A stretch of DNA of 64,000 nucleotides from Acidimicrobiia bacterium. GTDB taxonomy: Bacteria; Actinomycetota; Acidimicrobiia; Acidimicrobiales; Bin134. Shown piece by piece: positions 46,134 through 53,356 of the stretch. A model generated the notes under the pieces. The model had not been told where the DNA came from, did not search any database, and saw nothing but the letters and a program-made list of their open reading frames with translations. Positions within the stretch are counted from its first letter, which is position 1, and the number at the start of each line of letters is the position of its first letter. The DNA lies in the NCBI GenBank assembly GCA_022822905.1, contig JAJDYE010000029.1:141528-205527 (forward strand), read 5' to 3'. Position numbers and translations under genes: made by a program.

Positions 46134-46955
46134 CTAGAACTCAACCACCGTGAGGTCGTCGCCCACGATTATCTCACCCTCGAAGTGCTCGGCGGCCAGC
46201 GCCCGCCACTCATCCTCTTGGCCCGCGGGCAGCGACGGGATGTAGTGGGTCAGCACCAACCGGGCCACCCCGGCCCGCGCCGCGGTCCGCGCCGCGTCCT
46301 GCACCGTTGAGTGGTAGTCCAAGATGTCGAGGAACCGCTCGGAGGGAACGAGCCGCACTAAGTCGTCGCGCATCACGGTCTGCACATAAGCGTCGGCCCC
46401 ATCGCACAGCTCGTCGAGCTCGTCGCAGGGAACTCCGTCGCCGCCCAGCACTGCCACAACGCCCTCATGCTCCACCCGGAATGCCACTGACGGCTCCACC
46501 GGTGCATGGTTGGTCCGCCCCACTATGACCGCGGCTTCGCCCACCTCGAAATGGTCTCCCGCCAACACCTCTTCCACCTCCACAATGGGTTCCCAGGTGA
46601 GATCGTCGTGGTGGGCCAGGCGGAAGCTGATGTCGGGGCCGAGCATGGCCAACAGGCCGTCTGCCATCTCCTTGGTGCGGACCGGGCCGTACACTTTCAG
46701 CGGCGTGGGCTCGCTGCTCATCGTCCAGTGCATCGAGACCACGTCGTTGAGCGAGCAGATGTGGTCGGAGTGCAGGTGGGTGAGCAGAACGGCGTCCAGC
46801 CCCAGCGGCAGCACCCCGGCCGCCACCAGCCGCATCAGCGCCCCCCGCCCCGCGTCCACCATCAGCGTCGTGGTGCCAGCCTCAACCAGCGTTGCCGGCC
46901 CGGCCCGGTTCGGATCGGGCAGCGGCGTGCCCGTTCCGCAGAGCGTCACCTTCAT
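46134..46955 (-). CDS. Metallo-beta-lactamase fold hydrolase (RNase Z/arylsulfatase-like)
   Basis: 273 residues. VTLCGTGTPLPDPNRAGPA at the start and LTHLHSDHI (H-x-H-x-D-H, about 59-67) are the MBL signature; later ligands are the His of GRTNHAPVEPSVAF and Asp of LGGDGV, and the final His in VLTHYIPS. The layout is that of RNase Z and AtsA-type arylsulfatase relatives; lack of the flexible exosite arm argues against tRNA processing. No signal peptide. Monocistronic between the MMPL and PPOX genes. Confidence 0.88.
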   Translation of the reverse strand: MKVTLCGTGTPLPDPNRAGPATLVEAGTTTLMVDAGRGALMRLVAAGVLPLGLDAVLLTHLHSDHICSLNDVVSMHWTMSSEPTPLKVYGPVRTKEMADGLLAMLGPDISFRLAHHDDLTWEPIVEVEEVLAGDHFEVGEAAVIVGRTNHAPVEPSVAFRVEHEGVVAVLGGDGVPCDELDELCDGADAYVQTVMRDDLVRLVPSERFLDILDYHSTVQDAARTAARAGVARLVLTHYIPSLPAGQEDEWRALAAEHFEGEIIVGDDLTVVEF

Positions 46956-47080
46956 AGCTTGAGCCGATCCTAGGCCAAATGCTCTGCATTCTGCCCCCGT
47001 CCGGCAGCCAAACCCTTGAGACCCGCCCCAATCGGCAGCGGTGTATATTGGGCGGTATATCCAGAAGGGGACTCAGCTTT

Positions 47081-47710
47081 ATGACTGCCATCGAATCCCA
47101 ACCAGGAGTGTCGGATTATTCGCAACTGCGGGATGTCTACTCAGAGCCGCTGCCGCGGGCCTCGCAGAAGGTGCTCGACCATTTGGACGCCCACTGCCGC
47201 AGGTTCATCGAGATGTCGCCGTTTTGTGTCATCAGCTCCACCGGCACAGACGGCCGAGCCGACGCCTCGCCCCGGGGCGACCCGCCCGGGTTCGTGAAGG
47301 TCGTCGACAGACACACCCTGTTGTTGCCCGACCGGCCCGGCAACAACCAAGTCGACACCATGCAGAACATCCTGAACCACCCTGTTGTGGGCCTGCTGTT
47401 CCTCGTACCCGGCATGAACGAGACGCTGCGGGTATGCGGCTCAGCGGAGATCGTCACCGACGAGCAGGTCTTGGCCCCGCTCTCGGTAAGCAGCCGAGCG
47501 CCGAAATCGGGGCTCAAAATAACGGTCAAGGACGCGTTCTTGCACTGCGGGCGAGCGCTGCTCCGCTCCCGGCTATGGGATCCCGAGGTCCAGATCGACC
47601 GCTCCAGCTATCCCACCTACGGCCAAGTGCTGGCCGAGCAGATCGCCGGAGCCGACGCCGAGGCCATCGACCGCGACGAACAAAATGCCAACCGAGAAAA
47701 GCTCTACTGA
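47081..47710 (+). CDS. Pyridoxamine 5'-phosphate oxidase family flavoprotein
   Basis: 209 residues, split-barrel FMN-binding protein of the MSMEG_1061/DR2398-like PPOX group. CVISSTGTDGRADASPRGDPPGF (about 48-70), LLLPDRPGNNQVDTMQNIL (about 84-102) and VGLLFLVPGMNETLRVCGSA are family blocks; the C-terminal region has the DAFLHCGRAL motif. ATG 47081 follows AGAAGGGG at 12 nt; TATATT (47044-47049) may be the -10. Probable F420- or FMN-linked reductase of unknown substrate. Confidence 0.88.
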   Translation: MTAIESQPGVSDYSQLRDVYSEPLPRASQKVLDHLDAHCRRFIEMSPFCVISSTGTDGRADASPRGDPPGFVKVVDRHTLLLPDRPGNNQVDTMQNILNHPVVGLLFLVPGMNETLRVCGSAEIVTDEQVLAPLSVSSRAPKSGLKITVKDAFLHCGRALLRSRLWDPEVQIDRSSYPTYGQVLAEQIAGADAEAIDRDEQNANREKLY

Positions 47711-47716
47711 CGGAGC

Positions 47717-47742
47717 GCCTCGTCGAATAAATCAGACGAGGC
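47717..47742. terminator. Hairpin after the PPOX gene
   Basis: GCCTCGTC (47717-47724) and GACGAGGC (47735-47742) form a perfect 8-bp stem with a 10-nt A/T-rich loop, 6 bp after the PPOX stop. No U-run. The distal arm coincides with the start of the citE relic. Confidence 0.5.
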
Positions 47743-47853
47743 CGCATTGGCGGGCTCGGTTGAGGATGACCTCGAAGAGGCGGGTGGCGGCGGCGACCAT
47801 CAGGCCCTTGTAGTTGGCCGCGCCTAGTCCCTGGGCCTCGGCTTGGACGACGG
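47735..47853 (-). pseudogene. Relic of the citE 3' end (direct repeat copy A)
   Basis: About 119 bp nearly identical (one 3-bp indel and a few substitutions) to the 3' end of the intact CitE-like gene at 51891-52012, in the same orientation. It encodes QAEAQGLGAANYKGLM and LNRARQCGL before a stop, with no start. The adjacent SDR stop lies 11 bp away. It marks the left edge of a 4.1-kb accessory segment. Confidence 0.9.
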
Positions 47854-47863
47854 GGCGGGCTTG

Positions 47864-48742
47864 TCATTGGGGGAGGCATTGCAGGCCGACGAGTTCTTCG
47901 GACACCTGCCAGAGCCGTGTGGCCGTTTCCCGGTTCTTCGCGGCTGCCGAGGGCTTCACTCGGGTCGGGTGGCCGCGCAGTTGTCCCCAGCGGTTGGGGC
48001 CGTAGTAGCCGCCGGGCTCGGCGTCGGGGGAAGTGGCCGCGAACAGGGTGGTCAGCGCTCCCTGCGAGACTGGCATGGCGAACAGCGGGTTCCAGATCTT
48101 GAGGACTCGGCTGTGGCGCAGGATGCCGGTGCGGGTGAAGCCGGGATGCGATGCCACCGACAGCATCTCGATGCCGGCGTCATCGATGCGCCGTTGCAGC
48201 TCGAAGCAGAACAACAGGTTCGCCAGCTTGCTCTGCGCGTAGGCCGCCGCAGCCCGGTAGGGGCGCGATTCCCAGTGGAGGTCGTCGAAGCAGACCTCGC
48301 CCATGCGGTGGGCGTGGCTGGACACGGTGACCACCCGGCTGTCGGCAGTGGCTCGCAGCAGGCCCATCAGCCGGGCTGTGAGCGCGAAGTGCCCGAGGTG
48401 GTTGGTGCCGAACTGAAGCTCGAAGCCATCCGCAGTGCTCGACGCCGGGGGCACCATGACGCCCGCGTTGTTGACGAGCAGGTCTAGCCGCTCAAAGCGG
48501 CCACAGCACCATTCCGAGAATTGGCGCACCGAGTCCAAGTCGCCCAGGTCCAGCCCGGCGACCTCCACATCGCCGCGACCGCCCGCTGCGCCGATGACCT
48601 CGGCGGCATCGGCACCGCGCCGAATGTCGCGACAGGCCACCACCACCAGCGCACCCCGCCGGGCAAGCTGCAACGCCGTCTCGAGGCCCAGACCCGAACT
48701 CGCGCCGGTCACAACCGCCACCTTGCCCCCCTGCCCAGGCAT
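47864..48742 (-). CDS. Short-chain dehydrogenase (retinol dehydrogenase/POR-like SDR)
   Basis: 292 residues from ATG 48742. VAVVTGASSGLGLETALQLA (about 8-27), ACRDIRRG after beta-2, DLGDLDSVRQF, LLVNNAGVM (NNAG), VVTVSSHAHRMG (catalytic Ser) and YAQSKLANLLFCFEL (Tyr-x3-Lys) are all intact. Sequence style matches the retinol dehydrogenase/protochlorophyllide-reductase-like SDRs common in actinobacteria. Divergent from the cupin gene. A longer upstream frame exists but lacks SDR sequence. Substrate unknown. Confidence 0.9.
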   Translation of the reverse strand: MPGQGGKVAVVTGASSGLGLETALQLARRGALVVVACRDIRRGADAAEVIGAAGGRGDVEVAGLDLGDLDSVRQFSEWCCGRFERLDLLVNNAGVMVPPASSTADGFELQFGTNHLGHFALTARLMGLLRATADSRVVTVSSHAHRMGEVCFDDLHWESRPYRAAAAYAQSKLANLLFCFELQRRIDDAGIEMLSVASHPGFTRTGILRHSRVLKIWNPLFAMPVSQGALTTLFAATSPDAEPGGYYGPNRWGQLRGHPTRVKPSAAAKNRETATRLWQVSEELVGLQCLPQ

Positions 48743-48920
48743 ATCGACCGCCGTCCACCTGCGCCTGCCCAAAGACCCCGACCCCCTGACTCGCCCCCAC
48801 CCTAGACGACCCCGGAAACCACACACCGCGAACCGCCGCCTGCCAAAAGCGCGGGCGGCGTGATCGGGTATGGAACTTCCCGCTGAGCTATCCTGTTGCC
48901 TTGTCCCTACACGGGAGGCG

Positions 48921-49205
48921 ATGTCTGTCGTGACCACGGAGCGATTCGAAGTGCCGCCAGCAGCGGTTCCGGCCCGGCGCACCCCTAGTTTCACAGCAGA
49001 ATCCATGCCGCCTGCGCTCGGTCGTTCCCACCTCACCTCGGTGTGGGCCGAGTTGGTAGTGGAGGAAGGCTCGGTGCAGTTCACCGACGAAACGTCGCGC
49101 AACGTAAACGTAACGGCAGGACAGCACACCCCCATACCCCCCGACATCCACCACCACATCGAGCCAGCACAAGACGCGGTGTTCCATATCCAGTTCTACC
49201 GCTGA
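48921..49205 (+). CDS. DUF1971 cupin-like protein (YeaR/TehB N-terminal type)
   Basis: 94 residues from ATG 48921, with GGGAGGCG as ribosome site. TPSFTAESMPPALGRSH, the central strand WAELVVEEGSVQFTD and IPPDIHHHIEPAQDAVFHIQFYR match the DUF1971 fold, linked in enterobacteria to nitrate response and tellurite resistance. The HHH cluster could bind a metal. TATCCT near 48889 may be the -10. Inside the accessory segment flanked by citE repeats. Confidence 0.8.
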   Translation: MSVVTTERFEVPPAAVPARRTPSFTAESMPPALGRSHLTSVWAELVVEEGSVQFTDETSRNVNVTAGQHTPIPPDIHHHIEPAQDAVFHIQFYR

Positions 49206-49308
49206 AGTCACACCCGCACAGTGTCGATATCATGCTCCACAAGGCGCCCGACATATCCGTCTAGCTGTGCTCGCCCCAGCCGGTCCGGCAGCGCTCTGAT
49301 CGCGGGAA

Positions 49309-49322
49309 AGCCCGACCGGGCT
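49309..49322. terminator. Small hairpin between cupin and toxin genes
   Basis: AGCCC-GACC-GGGCT stem (5 bp) followed on the plus strand by ATTTCTCT, between the convergent cupin and DUF5615 genes. Confidence 0.4.
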
Positions 49323-49412
49323 ATTTCTCTGGCCCCCTGTGCGGGAATCGAAGCCGGTTGATTGGCTAGGGCTTCATTCCCAAGACCGCAGGCCCGACAG
49401 ACCCGGGGCCGG

Positions 49413-49823
49413 TCAGGCCGGTGGCACTCCGGTCAAATTGCATCCGGAAATGAGGCCGCCGTCGATGACGATGGCCTGGCCGGTGGTCGCATCGCGTCCT
49501 GCACTGCCGCCAAGCGGCCCTCGCTGGCTGTCTTGTCGAAGACCACCGCATCGTCGAACCCCATGGCGGCATATCTTGAGCGTTGTGGCGTTGCCGATCC
49601 TCAACCAGATGACCTTGGGGGGCGGACCCAACAGGAATGCGAGCTGGCGGAAATCAGAGTCCTTCGAAACGATGGCAAAGCCATGATCACGCGCGTGCTC
49701 CCAGATGGCGCGGTCCGTTGCGGTATCGAGCCCGACTTCGACAACGTGACAGCTATCGGGATACTCGGCCACCAGCATTCCCACAAGGCGGCGCGACAGG
49801 TTCTGGTCGAGCAGCAGCCTCAC
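49413..49823 (-). CDS. DUF5615 PIN-like toxin with anomalous C-terminus
   Basis: 136-residue frame. The first 80 or so residues are a DUF5615 PIN-like nuclease: MRLLLDQNLSRRLV, an acidic site in DTATDRAIWEHARDHGFAIVSKDSDF and IWLRIGNATT. The normal family then ends with about 30 helical residues; here the frame instead runs into unrelated sequence ending ATTGQAIVIDGGLISGC, which looks like an SDR C-terminus. So the toxin C-terminus appears replaced or frameshifted. Start overlaps the DUF433 antitoxin by 4 bp. Activity is doubtful but the acidic residues are intact. Confidence 0.75.
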   Translation of the reverse strand: MRLLLDQNLSRRLVGMLVAEYPDSCHVVEVGLDTATDRAIWEHARDHGFAIVSKDSDFRQLAFLLGPPPKVIWLRIGNATTLKICRHGVRRCGGLRQDSQRGPLGGSAGRDATTGQAIVIDGGLISGCNLTGVPPA

Positions 49824-50053
49824 GCAGGAGTCGCCAGACGCCGCTCGCGCAGCGCAGCAAACTCAACAGCAGCTAGGACATGCTGCTCGCTCAACTCGGG
49901 GAAATCACCAGCTATCTCCAACGGCGTCATCCCTGCTGCCAGATAGTCCAGCACATCGTAGACCGCTATCCGCGTGCCAATGAAGCAGGGCTTGCCGCTG
50001 CGGACACCAGCCCTCGTCTCAATCATCGTGGTGAACTCCACAGAAAGAAGCAT
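49820..50053 (-). CDS. DUF433 antitoxin
   Basis: 77 residues from ATG 50053 (or 68 from ATG 50026). RSGKPCFIGTRIAVYDVLDYLAAGMTPLEIAGDFPELSEQHVLAAVEFA is the DUF433 (VapB45-like) winged-helix segment, here split only for description: GKPCFIGTRIAVYDVL binds DNA or toxin and FPELSEQHVLAAVEFA is the second half. It overlaps DUF5615 by 4 bp. Likely represses its own operon. Long upstream frame extensions have no homology. Confidence 0.82.
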   Translation of the reverse strand: MLLSVEFTTMIETRAGVRSGKPCFIGTRIAVYDVLDYLAAGMTPLEIAGDFPELSEQHVLAAVEFAALRERRLATPA

Positions 50054-50182
50054 ACCCAACAGGCCAAGAGTGACGAGACATGAACCTCCCCGGGTCTTAT
50101 GCAGGCTATTTTGTTTGTGTGTCGGCGGTGTGGCCTTTGAGGTATTCCCATTCGGTTTTCGGCGTGGTGTTGAGGGGAGCGC

Positions 50183-50377
50183 GTGGCGGCACACCCGGAC
50201 AGGCTGGTCGTCGTCGGGCCCACGCTGACGCTGGACCGAGGAGTCGGTATCGGCATCTGCGAGGGAAACAGCCGCCTGCACCACAGACTCGACGAGGCCA
50301 TCGGCGCCATGAAAAAGGACGGATCGCTGAACGCCCTCATCAGACGCTGGTTCGGGGCGGACGCCACCGGATTCTGA
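50183..50377 (+). pseudogene. Fragment of a periplasmic solute-binding protein
   Basis: 64 codons ending GIGICEGNSRLHHRLDEAIG, KKDGSLNALIRRWFG, the C-terminal lobe end of amino-acid ABC transporter binding proteins (SBP_bac_3). No signal peptide, no N-lobe and no transporter genes. The region 50054-50465 contains nothing else I recognise, so this is a gene relic in the accessory segment. Confidence 0.65.
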
Positions 50378-50465
50378 CGAGCGGGCAACTGCCCGCGCCC
50401 CGGGGCAAAGCCAGGGACATCTCCTCGCTTGCCAGAGCCTGCGTCCATCTAGAGCGGGGCAGTCA

Positions 50466-51647
50466 TCAGGTTGTCTCTGCGAGGTTCGCTTCGTGCAACT
50501 CGGTCCAGGGGATCAGGCTCCCTTCGGTGCGCGATTGCAGTTGGTCTCCGCCGTAGACCGCGATCAGATCGCATGGGCTCTGGTCTTGAAGGTGGGCAGC
50601 CACTCGTCGGGCAGTCTTGAGGAAGGCGGCGGAGGGGCTGGCGGCGGATTTCGCCTCCAGCAGAGTCAGGCGCTCAGGCTGCTCGACGATCAGGTCTGTC
50701 TCGGTGCCGCTGCGATCGCGGTAAAACGACAGGCCGCGCGGCAGCCCTCGATGAGTGCGCAGCTTTGCAATTTCCGAGACAACCCAGGTCTCGAAGATCG
50801 GACCTCTCAGCGGGTGGGACACAAGCTGCTCAGGAGTGCGAATGCCCAGCAGATGGCAAACGAGCCCGGTGTCGTAGAAGTGCAGCTTGGGCATCTTGAC
50901 CAGGCGCTTTCTGAGGTTGGAGTAAAACGGTGGGAGCAAGAACACCACAAAGCTGGTTTCCAGAATGCTGAGCCAGGCCTTTGCCGTCGGTTGGGACACC
51001 CCGCAGTCGTCGGCCAGCGACGAGAGATTGGCCAGTTGTGCGGTGCGACCGGCGCAGAGCTGGACAAACCGTGTGAACAATGAGAGATCGCCCACGTTGC
51101 GCAGCGTTCGCACGTCGCGCTCTAGGTAGGTGGCGACATACGAGTCGATCCAGTCGGCTGGATCCAGACCGCGGTCGTAAATGCGGGGATAGCCCCCGGT
51201 GATGAGAGCCTCCTCCAGGGTCTGGGGGTAGCGGGGAAAGCGGATCGCCTCGCCGCGGCTGAGCGGCAGCAGATGATGCACAGCGGTGCGGCCGGCCAAC
51301 GACTGATTGACCGACTCAAGCAGAGAGAAATGCTGCGAACCGGTGAGGATCCAGCGTCCGGGCGCCGGATCGGCGTCGATGAGGCCCTGGAGATACGACG
51401 GCAGGTCGGGTGCCCTCTGCACTTCGTCGATGACTGCCCCTTTTGGGTACTGGGCCAGAAAAGCCCTGGGATCATCGGCCGCGAACGAGCGAACATCGGT
51501 CGCTTCCAGGCTGACGTAGGGATGGTCGGGAAATACCGCTCGGCAAAGAGTGGTCTTCCCGCTCTGGCGTGGACCAGTGAGCGTGATTGCCGGCGCACTC
51601 CGTGCCGCCAGCTCCAATCTCGGAGCCAAATCCCGGTTGATCATCAT
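50466..51647 (-). CDS. AAA ATPase with DUF4143 (ExeA/Archaeal-ATPase-like)
   Basis: 393 residues from ATG 51647. N-terminal ATPase with Walker A TLTGPRQSGKTTL (about 20-32), Walker B GAVIDEVQRAPDL (about 70-82) and sensor WILTGSQHF; C-terminal DUF4143 domain (about 200-370) with a PD-(D/E)xK-like segment SGTETDLIVEQPERLTLLEAKS. Such ATPases are widespread, strain-variable and of unknown function, often near mobile or toxin-antitoxin loci, as here. TAGACT lies 7 nt before the ATG, so it is probably leaderless. Confidence 0.92.
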   Translation of the reverse strand: MMINRDLAPRLELAARSAPAITLTGPRQSGKTTLCRAVFPDHPYVSLEATDVRSFAADDPRAFLAQYPKGAVIDEVQRAPDLPSYLQGLIDADPAPGRWILTGSQHFSLLESVNQSLAGRTAVHHLLPLSRGEAIRFPRYPQTLEEALITGGYPRIYDRGLDPADWIDSYVATYLERDVRTLRNVGDLSLFTRFVQLCAGRTAQLANLSSLADDCGVSQPTAKAWLSILETSFVVFLLPPFYSNLRKRLVKMPKLHFYDTGLVCHLLGIRTPEQLVSHPLRGPIFETWVVSEIAKLRTHRGLPRGLSFYRDRSGTETDLIVEQPERLTLLEAKSAASPSAAFLKTARRVAAHLQDQSPCDLIAVYGGDQLQSRTEGSLIPWTELHEANLAETT

Positions 51648-51654
51648 GGCCTCA

Positions 51655-51660
51655 AGTCTA
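51655..51660 (-). promoter_or_regulatory. -10 box of leaderless AAA/DUF4143 transcript
   Basis: TAGACT (51660-51655), TGAGGCC, then ATG at 51647. Confidence 0.5.
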
Positions 51661-51718
51661 GACAAACACAGCTGATTCAAAATCGAATTTTGAAACAGCC
51701 GCAAACCCCGCTGCGGCA

Positions 51719-51895
51719 GACTGTCCCGACGACCAGCACATCGTGATGGTGGAGCACGGCCTGTCCGGCATCAAGCCGGAGATGCCGGAGTTGCGGGGCT
51801 ACGACGAGGTCAACATCGTGACCGCTGGCAACAACCGCGGCGAATGCCCACCCGAAGGCGACCTCATCCTGCGAATCGGCCCCGTCAGCCGATGA
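51719..51895 (+). pseudogene. Unidentified gene relic, 3' portion
   Basis: An open plus-strand frame enters from a stop at 51657 without a start codon and has protein-like composition from 51719: DCPDDQHIVMVEHGLSGIKP, ELRGYDEVNIVTAGNNRGEC, GDLILRIGPVSR, stop. GTG 51743 or ATG 51746 could start a 50-residue product. I do not recognise the family. It ends 11 bp inside the citE stop region, at the right edge of the repeat-bounded segment. Confidence 0.45.
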
Positions 51896-52832
51896 GGCCG
51901 CATTGGCGGGCTCGGTTGAGGGTGACTTCGAAGAGGCGGGTGGTGGCGGCGTCGATCATCAGGCCCTTGTAGTTGGCCGCGCCTAGTCCCTGGGCCTCGG
52001 CTTGGGCGACGGCGTCGATCACCCCTTGGGCCTCGGCGATCTCCTCGGGGGTTGGGGCGAACACACGGTTGGCCACCTCGATCTGGCTGGGGTGGATGCA
52101 CCACTTGCCCACGCCGCCGAGCATCGAGAACGTGGCTGCGCTTTTCTCATAGCCCTCCGGGTTGGCGAAGTTGGCGTACGGCCCGTCGATGGCGTCGATG
52201 CCCGCGGCCCGGCAGGCCACGACCATGCGGGTGCGGGCGTAGTGCCACACATCGCCGGGATAGCGCAGGGCGGCGTCGCCGTCGGTCACCCCGATGTGGC
52301 CCAGGCGCATTCCCTGGCTGGCCGACAAATCGCCCACCCCCAGCGTGAGAGCCTCCAGGCGAGGGCTGCACCGTGCGATCTCGTCCACCGTCTGAATCGC
52401 CTCCACCTCCTCCACCAGGCACTCGATGCCGATCCGACCCACCTCGAGGCCCAGCTTGAGCTCGAGCTGGGTCAACATGTCGTCCACGAACCACACCTCG
52501 CGGGGGCCCTTGATCTTGGGCACCATGATCACGTCGATGTTGGCTCCAGCGCCGGTGACCACCTCGGCGATGTCGTCGTGGCACCACTCGGTGTCGACGC
52601 CGTTGATGCGGTAGGAGCGGATCTTGTCGCCCCAGTCCAACTCGTTGAGCCCGGCGATGATGTTCTGGCGGGCGTCCACCTTGGCCGACGGGGCCACTGC
52701 GTCCTCGAGATCCAAGAACACCATGTCCGCATCGCTCTGCGCCGCCTTGGCGATCATCTTCTCGGAGTGCCCCGGAGTGGACAGCTCCGAGCGCCGCACC
52801 CGCACCGGCATCTGGCGTTCATAACTGCTCAT
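51885..52832 (-). CDS. HpcH/HpaI aldolase, CitE-like acyl-CoA lyase (citramalyl-CoA lyase-like)
   Basis: 315 residues from ATG 52832. TIM-barrel CitE family: VRRSELSTPGHSEKMIAKAA, the metal/CoA block DMVFLDLEDAVAPSAKVDAR (about 35-54), VPKIKGPREVWFVDDML, the metal Glu in RIGIECLVEEVEAI and LTLGVGDLSASQG. C-terminal GKWCIHPSQIEVANRVF is typical. Homologous order with mycobacterial Rv2498c ((S)-citramalyl-CoA lyase)-Rv2499c-Rv2500c suggests itaconate or branched-chain acid breakdown to pyruvate and acetyl-CoA. Overlaps the MaoC gene by 4 bp. Its 3' 122 bp recur as a relic at 47.7 kb. Confidence 0.9.
   Translation of the reverse strand: MSSYERQMPVRVRRSELSTPGHSEKMIAKAAQSDADMVFLDLEDAVAPSAKVDARQNIIAGLNELDWGDKIRSYRINGVDTEWCHDDIAEVVTGAGANIDVIMVPKIKGPREVWFVDDMLTQLELKLGLEVGRIGIECLVEEVEAIQTVDEIARCSPRLEALTLGVGDLSASQGMRLGHIGVTDGDAALRYPGDVWHYARTRMVVACRAAGIDAIDGPYANFANPEGYEKSAATFSMLGGVGKWCIHPSQIEVANRVFAPTPEEIAEAQGVIDAVAQAEAQGLGAANYKGLMIDAATTRLFEVTLNRARQCGLIG
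51891..52012 (-). repeat. Direct repeat copy B within the intact citE 3' end
   Basis: Counterpart of the relic at 47735-47853. The two copies bracket a 4.1-kb accessory segment in direct orientation, as attachment-like repeats would, but no integrase is present. Confidence 0.85.
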
Positions 52833-53347
52833 TGGACCTCCCTGGTCTCGGTTTCGGGAATGGCCGCCCCCCAGTGGCTGCGGCGCTTGATGAGCACCAG
52901 GCGCTCCAACTCGCACACCACCTCGCCGTGCTGGTTGCACCCCCAGTGCTTGAACCGCACGATACCGGCGTCGTCGCGGTCGGGGGCATCGGCGGTATCC
53001 AACACCTCGGTGTAGGCGGTGATGGTGTCGCCGTGGTGTACCGGTTTGGAGAACCGCACCGCGTCGAGCCCGAGCTCGCCCAAGGCGTTCTCGGCGGTGT
53101 CCTGGCTGGCGAGCCCCACCGTCATCGACCCGGTGATGAGCCCGAACACGAGTCGGCCGTCGCCCAGGGGGGAGCCAGCCAATATCTCTTCGTTCCAATG
53201 CGTCTGCGCGGTGTTCATCACCTGCTTGGAGATGTAGTTGTTCTCCACCTCGTCGATGGTGGCCGAGCGGGCATGGCGCATCCGCCGCCCCACCGCGAAG
53301 TCCTCGAAGTAGTTGTTCGAGCCGGTTAGAGAGGACAGATCGCTCAT
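52829..53347 (-). CDS. MaoC-like dehydratase (itaconyl/mesaconyl-CoA hydratase-like)
   Basis: 172-residue hot-dog-fold hydratase. NYFEDFAVGRRMRHARSATI at the start, the hydratase region NNYISKQVMNTAQTHWNEE, and FGLITGSMTVGLASQD with the MaoC pattern. Matches the Rv2499c type more than R-specific enoyl-CoA hydratases. Lies between the acyl-CoA dehydrogenase and citE with a 9-bp gap and a 4-bp overlap. Predicted to hydrate an unsaturated dicarboxylyl-CoA before cleavage by CitE. Confidence 0.85.
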   Translation of the reverse strand: MSDLSSLTGSNNYFEDFAVGRRMRHARSATIDEVENNYISKQVMNTAQTHWNEEILAGSPLGDGRLVFGLITGSMTVGLASQDTAENALGELGLDAVRFSKPVHHGDTITAYTEVLDTADAPDRDDAGIVRFKHWGCNQHGEVVCELERLVLIKRRSHWGAAIPETETREVQ

Positions 53348-53356
53348 AGTCTTGTT

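Noticed and set aside
48743..49159. 139-residue extension of the SDR at 48 kb
   Set aside because: It would run antisense through the cupin gene and has no domain similarity; ATG 48742 starts the Rossmann fold directly.
47854..51890. Insertion sequence or prophage in the accessory segment
   Set aside because: No transposase, integrase, terminal inverted repeats or phage genes are visible; only direct repeats of citE.
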